Shown here: positions 24,373-27,565 of the stretch, in pieces
Layout: each line of letters starts with the position of its first letter
Numbering within the stretch: position 1 is the first letter of the stretch
Assembly (NCBI GenBank): GCA_038522635.1
Contig: JBCBJZ010000027.1
Location: 1 to 27,565, forward strand
Length of the DNA stretch: 27,565 nt
Source of the DNA: JBCBJZ01 sp038522635
GTDB taxonomy: Bacteria > Pseudomonadota > Alphaproteobacteria > Rhizobiales > Hyphomicrobiaceae
Direction: 5' to 3'
The notes under the pieces: generated by a model
Databases searched by the model: none
What the model saw: the letters and a program-made list of their open reading frames with translations, nothing else
Told to the model about the DNA's origin: nothing
Made by a program: the position numbers and the translations under genes

Positions 24373-24726
24373 GTGATGAAGGTTTGGGCGCAGGCGTTGG
24401 CGGTGGCTGGGCTGATCGGGTTGGTGGTGCTGTTCAGCGCTCCACACCTGGGTTGGTCGCTGCCGCACGCGGCGTTCATCGGAGCGCTGGTGGTGTTCGA
24501 GATCGGCATGATCGGGCTGATGCTGCACACCGTCAGCGTTGTGATGGCAAGCGATGGTTCGCCAGATCGCGGTGCCGGCGAACCCAACCTGACGCCGCAT
24601 CACGAGACGCCGCCGCGCCGCAAGAGTTCGCTATGGCTTGCCACATGGGTGACACTGTCGCTCGCGGCGCTGCTGCTGACGGTGATGGTGTTAGGTCGTT
24701 TGCCGCTGCGCGCGGGAGGGGCGTGA
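24373..24726 (+). CDS. Unrecognised three-helix membrane protein inside the suf operon
   Basis: This protein of about 117 residues has three predicted membrane segments: about 6-26 (VAGLIGLVVLF), 33-57 (FIGALVVFEIGMIGLMLHTV) and 87-107 (WLATWVTLSLAALLLTVMVL). A hydrophilic loop of about 28 residues (PDRGAGEPNLTPHHETPPRR) joins the last two. The start is GTG 24373 or ATG 24376, with GAGGTGA upstream. Its stop overlaps the next start codon (TGATG), so the two are translationally coupled. I recognise no family. The position, 59 bases after sufB and before sufC on the same strand, implies co-transcription with suf, but there is no motif for iron or sulfur binding. It could be a lineage-specific insertion unrelated to Fe-S work. 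Confidence 0.75.
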   Translation: MMKVWAQALAVAGLIGLVVLFSAPHLGWSLPHAAFIGALVVFEIGMIGLMLHTVSVVMASDGSPDRGAGEPNLTPHHETPPRRKSSLWLATWVTLSLAALLLTVMVLGRLPLRAGGA

Positions 24727-25184
24727 TGAAACGATCGAACGGATGGCTCGCCGCGTCCGGCCACCTGATCGGTGGGCTGACCGCGTGCGTTTTGATCGTG
24801 CTGGCGATCGCCTTGCCGTTCACCGCCCACAGCGCTTCGCTTAAGGGCGACGCCTTTCTCAGGGGCTACGACCGCGTGCCGCCGGGGCAATGGCCCAAGC
24901 GCACGGGACGCAGCCCGCTTGAAATGCTGGGGCATCTCTATCGCGATTTTCCCGAGCGTCTCGTGGGACGTCCGAGGTTACTCGTTGAGATGAAACGGCT
25001 CGGCGCCAAAGCGCTTGTGGTTGATATCGAGCGCACCGGACTTCTCGATGACGCGCTCGATGGTGAGCGTCATCGCGCGGTGTTCGCGCGCCTGGACGAG
25101 CGGTGGGAATTGCGCGCGCTGGGCCGCCAGGTGCGATGCGCGCGCGGCGATAACCGGGCCTGGCGCCAGGGGCGTTGCCCATGA
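24726..25184 (+). CDS. Unrecognised exported or membrane-anchored protein inside the suf operon
   Basis: This 152-residue product starts at the ATG overlapping the previous stop. Residues 12-36 form a hydrophobic segment (GGLTACVLIVLAIALPF) ending in TAHSASLKG, so it is a signal peptide or an anchor. The rest is basic and hydrophilic: FLRGYDRVPPGQWPKRTGRS, a GHLYRDFPERLVGRP block, and two cysteines near the C-terminus (VRCARGD, QGRCP). No known domain is recognised. The same frame is open further upstream, but that part is the shadow of the preceding gene. Coupling to the three-helix protein suggests that the two act together in the membrane; the link to SufBCD is by position only. Confidence 0.72.
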   Translation: MKRSNGWLAASGHLIGGLTACVLIVLAIALPFTAHSASLKGDAFLRGYDRVPPGQWPKRTGRSPLEMLGHLYRDFPERLVGRPRLLVEMKRLGAKALVVDIERTGLLDDALDGERHRAVFARLDERWELRALGRQVRCARGDNRAWRQGRCP

Positions 25185-25324
25185 ATGTGGGGCTGGGCGC
25201 ACTATCGAGAGTGAGCTGATCACAATGCGCATCGCCAGAACATCACATGACACGGGGGCCCGCGCGTGAGCGCACGGCGTAACCCTATTCAAACTAAGAC
25301 GACAAAAGGGACCTTTGGACCACC

Positions 25325-26080
25325 ATGCTTGAGATCAAAAACCTGCACGCGAAGATCGCCGATGAAGACACCGAGATCCTGCGCGGCATCGACCTGACGC
25401 TGCCCAAAGGCGAAGTGCACGCCATCATGGGCCCCAACGGTTCGGGCAAATCCACACTCGCCTACATCCTGGCGGGCAAAGAGGACTACGAGGTCACCGA
25501 AGGCGACATCCTTTGGAATGGCGAGAGCATCCTTGAGAAGGGGCCAGATGAGCGCGCCGCTGAAGGCGTGTTCCTCGCGTTCCAATATCCCATCGAGATC
25601 CCTGGCGTCGCGACCATGACGTTCCTGCGGACCGCGGTGAATGCCGTGCGTCGCAAAAGGGGTGAAGAGGAGATGACCACGCCTGAATTTATGCGGGTGG
25701 TGCGTGAGAAGGCCGACGCGCTGGGCGTGAAGGCGGACATGCTCAAACGCCCGCTCAACGTCGGCTTCTCGGGCGGTGAGAAGAAGCGCATGGAAGTGCT
25801 GCAGATGGCGATGCTGGAGCCGACGCTTTGCGTGTTGGATGAAACCGACTCAGGGCTCGACATCGACGCCATCCGGATCGTCTCAGAAGGCGCTAACGCG
25901 CTGCGCGATGAGACGCGCGCGATGCTGGTGATCACGCACTACCAGCGGCTGCTCAACTACATCGTGCCTGACAAGGTGCACGTGCTTGCCCATGGCAAGA
26001 TCCAGCGCAGCGGCGGCAAGGAATTGGCGCAAGAGCTTGAGACGTCCGGCTATGCGGATTTCACCGGCAAAGCGGCCTAA
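25325..26080 (+). CDS. sufC: Fe-S cluster assembly ATPase SufC
   Basis: This 251-residue ABC-type ATPase of the SufBCD scaffold has Walker A GPNGSGKST near 37-45, the signature GFSGGEKKRMEV, Walker B CVLDETDSGLDIDA and the switch His in VITHYQR. The length is standard. The start is ATG 25325; AAAGGGACCTTT, itself a small palindrome, lies about 13 bases upstream and holds the ribosome site. A gap of 140 bases separates it from the preceding unknown gene, leaving room for an internal promoter, but none is convincing. Confidence 0.97.
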   Translation: MLEIKNLHAKIADEDTEILRGIDLTLPKGEVHAIMGPNGSGKSTLAYILAGKEDYEVTEGDILWNGESILEKGPDERAAEGVFLAFQYPIEIPGVATMTFLRTAVNAVRRKRGEEEMTTPEFMRVVREKADALGVKADMLKRPLNVGFSGGEKKRMEVLQMAMLEPTLCVLDETDSGLDIDAIRIVSEGANALRDETRAMLVITHYQRLLNYIVPDKVHVLAHGKIQRSGGKELAQELETSGYADFTGKAA

Positions 26081-26127
26081 CGGGCTTTCCCAAGTGCGCG
26101 AAAAAGAGTGCGCAAGAAGAACGGGCG

Positions 26128-27453
26128 ATGACGATGAGTGTGGTGCAGACCAAGACCAAAGCGGAGCAGGCGTTGATCGCCCACTTCGAAGCGCACGCGG
26201 CCGATTTGCCGGGCGGCGATGAATTGATGCAAGCGCGGCGCGACGCGATCGGAGCCTTCGAGACGTTGGGGCTGCCGCACCGCCGTATCGAAGAGTGGAA
26301 GTACACCGATTTGCGGGCTGCGTTGAAGGACGCGCCGCCCCCAGCCACGGCAAAGGGTGAGGCGTCCGCTGCGCCCGATGACGCGGCGATCGACGCGCAG
26401 TTGGGAATGCTTGGCGATCTTTCAGCGACCCGCCTTTTGATCGTGGATGGCCGTTTTGATACCGCGCGCTTCAGCGGCGACCTCCCGCCCGGTCTGACGG
26501 TTCGTGCGATCAGCGATCACGCAGCCGACCTGCCGCAGCTTGCGGTCTCCGACAGCGATGCGATTCTGGCGCTCAACACGGCCTTCATGAGCGATGGCGT
26601 CGTCATCGACGTGGCCGCGCGCGCCGACATCAAGATGCCGGTGTTGATCGTCCATGTCCGCGCCGGCGCCGACGAGCGCGCGCTGACCACGCGCAACGTC
26701 ATTTCGATTGGCGCGCAAGCCACCGCCACCGTCATCGAAGCGTTCATCACGGTTGAGGGCGCCGCCGGCGGGCTCACCAATGCTGCAAGTGAAGTGCGGC
26801 TCGGTGACCATGCGGAACTCACGCACCTGAAGATCACGTCCGAAGGCCAAGACGTGACGCACGCGGCAAACGGCATTGCGGAGCTGGGCACTGAGGCTGA
26901 GTACCGCGCCTTTCAGGTGACCCGCGATGCTGCGCTCGTGCGCAACAATCTTTACGGCGCGTTGATGGGCGAGGGCGCCAAGATCGATGTATCCGGCGTG
27001 ATGCTCGGCCGGGGACAGGACCACCATGATACGACGCTGGTGATCGATCATGCGGTGCCGGGCTGCGAAAGCCGTGAACTGTTCAAGGCGGTGCTGGATG
27101 ATACGGCGCGCGCGGTGTTTCAGGGCAAGGTGATCGTGCAACCTGATGCGCAAAAGAGCGATGGCAAGCAGATGGCGCAGGCGCTGATGCTGTCGCCGAC
27201 GTGTGAGTTCGATTCAAAGCCAGAGCTTGAGATTTACGCTGACGATGTGGTGTGCGGCCACGGCTCAACCGTCGCTGAATTGGATGCCGATCTGTTGTTC
27301 TACCTGCGCGCCCGCGGCATTCCTGAAGCGACCGCACGGGGCATGTTGATCGACAGCTTCGTGGCCGAAGCGCTTGAGAAGGTCGACAACGAAGAGATCC
27401 GCGATGCGCTGCGGGATGCCTCGCGCCGGTGGCTGCACCGCGAAGACGCCTAG
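26128..27453 (+). CDS. sufD: Fe-S cluster assembly protein SufD
   Basis: This 441-residue partner of SufB in the scaffold has the N-terminal helical part with GLPHRRIEEWKYTDLR, and the beta-helix core with DHHDTTLVIDHAVPGCESRELFKAVLDD, the family block containing the conserved His. The C-terminal block includes PELEIYADDVVCGHGSTVAELD and LFYLRARGI. The start is ATG 26128 or the ATG two codons later; the ribosome site (AAGAAG) is weak. It follows sufC by 47 bases. A strong GC-rich hairpin (27463-27504) lies just past the stop. Confidence 0.97.
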   Translation: MTMSVVQTKTKAEQALIAHFEAHAADLPGGDELMQARRDAIGAFETLGLPHRRIEEWKYTDLRAALKDAPPPATAKGEASAAPDDAAIDAQLGMLGDLSATRLLIVDGRFDTARFSGDLPPGLTVRAISDHAADLPQLAVSDSDAILALNTAFMSDGVVIDVAARADIKMPVLIVHVRAGADERALTTRNVISIGAQATATVIEAFITVEGAAGGLTNAASEVRLGDHAELTHLKITSEGQDVTHAANGIAELGTEAEYRAFQVTRDAALVRNNLYGALMGEGAKIDVSGVMLGRGQDHHDTTLVIDHAVPGCESRELFKAVLDDTARAVFQGKVIVQPDAQKSDGKQMAQALMLSPTCEFDSKPELEIYADDVVCGHGSTVAELDADLLFYLRARGIPEATARGMLIDSFVAEALEKVDNEEIRDALRDASRRWLHREDA

Positions 27454-27462
27454 ACGGACGTC

Positions 27463-27504
27463 GCGCCCCCTTTGAAAGGCCGTATGGCTTGGCGAGGGGG
27501 GCGC
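27463..27504 (+). terminator. GC-rich hairpin after sufD
   Basis: GCGCCCCC at 27463-27470 pairs with GGGGGCGC at 27497-27504, and an inner partial stem (AAGGCC with GGCTT) makes a branched structure. No T run follows and a coding start lies 31 bases further, so it may be an attenuator or message stabiliser rather than a full terminator. Confidence 0.4.
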
Positions 27505-27535
27505 ACGCATACTGCGCGAAGATGCGAAGGACCTG

Positions 27536-27565
27536 ATGATGCATGATGCGACCGCGAGTAACCCA
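27536..27565 (+). CDS. Start of a further gene of the suf operon, cut by the window end
   Basis: Only ten codons are visible (MMHDATASNP). GAAGGA at 27526-27531 gives a good ribosome site for ATG 27536 or 27539. By the usual alphaproteobacterial order after sufD this would be sufS, but the visible residues do not identify it. A second frame from 27543 is also open and cannot be excluded. Confidence 0.4.
   Translation, partial: MMHDATASNP

Noticed and set aside
24384..24725. Upstream extension of the second unknown gene in the suf operon
   Set aside because: This part is a shadow of the three-helix membrane protein; the ATG at 24726, coupled to the previous stop, is the more credible start.
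1..27565. tRNA, rRNA, CRISPR array or transposase
   Set aside because: Reading the intergenic intervals showed no tRNA-like cloverleaf, no regularly spaced repeats and no transposase motif. The repeats present are short palindromes only. A tRNAscan or Infernal run would settle this.

Overview
The window is about 27.6 kb of high-GC chromosomal DNA from an alphaproteobacterium, most likely of the Hyphomicrobiales (Rhizobiales). That placement is inferred from the two-subunit methylmalonyl-CoA mutase, the gene order tyrS-lspA-lipoprotein-two M16 peptidases, the alpha/beta hydrolase-iscR-cysteine desulfurase-sufB order, an Irr-type box upstream of iscR, and RIME-like palindromic repeats between genes. 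I see no rRNA, tRNA, CRISPR array, prophage, transposase or plasmid gene.

Layout. (1) 1-4304, minus strand: the methylmalonyl-CoA mutase operon, small (non-catalytic) subunit followed by the large catalytic B12-binding subunit. (2) 4602-6321, plus: a HerA-like (DUF853) ATPase followed by a 58-residue basic protein that resembles the ATPase's own C-terminal tail. (3) 6439-8429: a DMT/EamA exporter on minus, flanked by inverted copies of a palindromic repeat, then a DUF2461 protein on plus. (4) 8454-18409, minus: read in transcription order this is tyrS, lspA, a small lipoprotein, a zinc M16 peptidase, an M16-like partner lacking the zinc site, a short glucose-6-phosphate isomerase and mutL. 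(5) 18640-20496: anmK on plus, divergent from tyrS, and an alpha/beta hydrolase on minus. (6) 20967-27565, plus: the SUF iron-sulfur assembly operon, iscR, cysteine desulfurase, sufB, two unrecognised membrane-associated genes, sufC, sufD and the first codons of a further gene.

How the genes work together. The SUF cluster is one regulated unit: IscR can sense Fe-S status, an Irr-like (ICE) box sits at the predicted promoter, the desulfurase supplies sulfur and SufBCD is the scaffold. LspA matures lipoproteins such as the one encoded next to it. The two M16 proteins probably form an exported heteromeric peptidase. AnmK recycles cell-wall anhydro-MurNAc. The mutase links propionyl-CoA or methylmalonyl-CoA metabolism to succinyl-CoA.

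Most genes are ordinary housekeeping genes. The less ordinary signals are: two translationally coupled unknown genes inside the suf operon; a family of intergenic palindromic repeats, one copy of which supplies the stop codon of the exporter gene; the small paralogue of the HerA tail; and the four longest G/C homopolymers I found (7 to 9 bases), all at or just upstream of the 5' ends of minus-strand genes.
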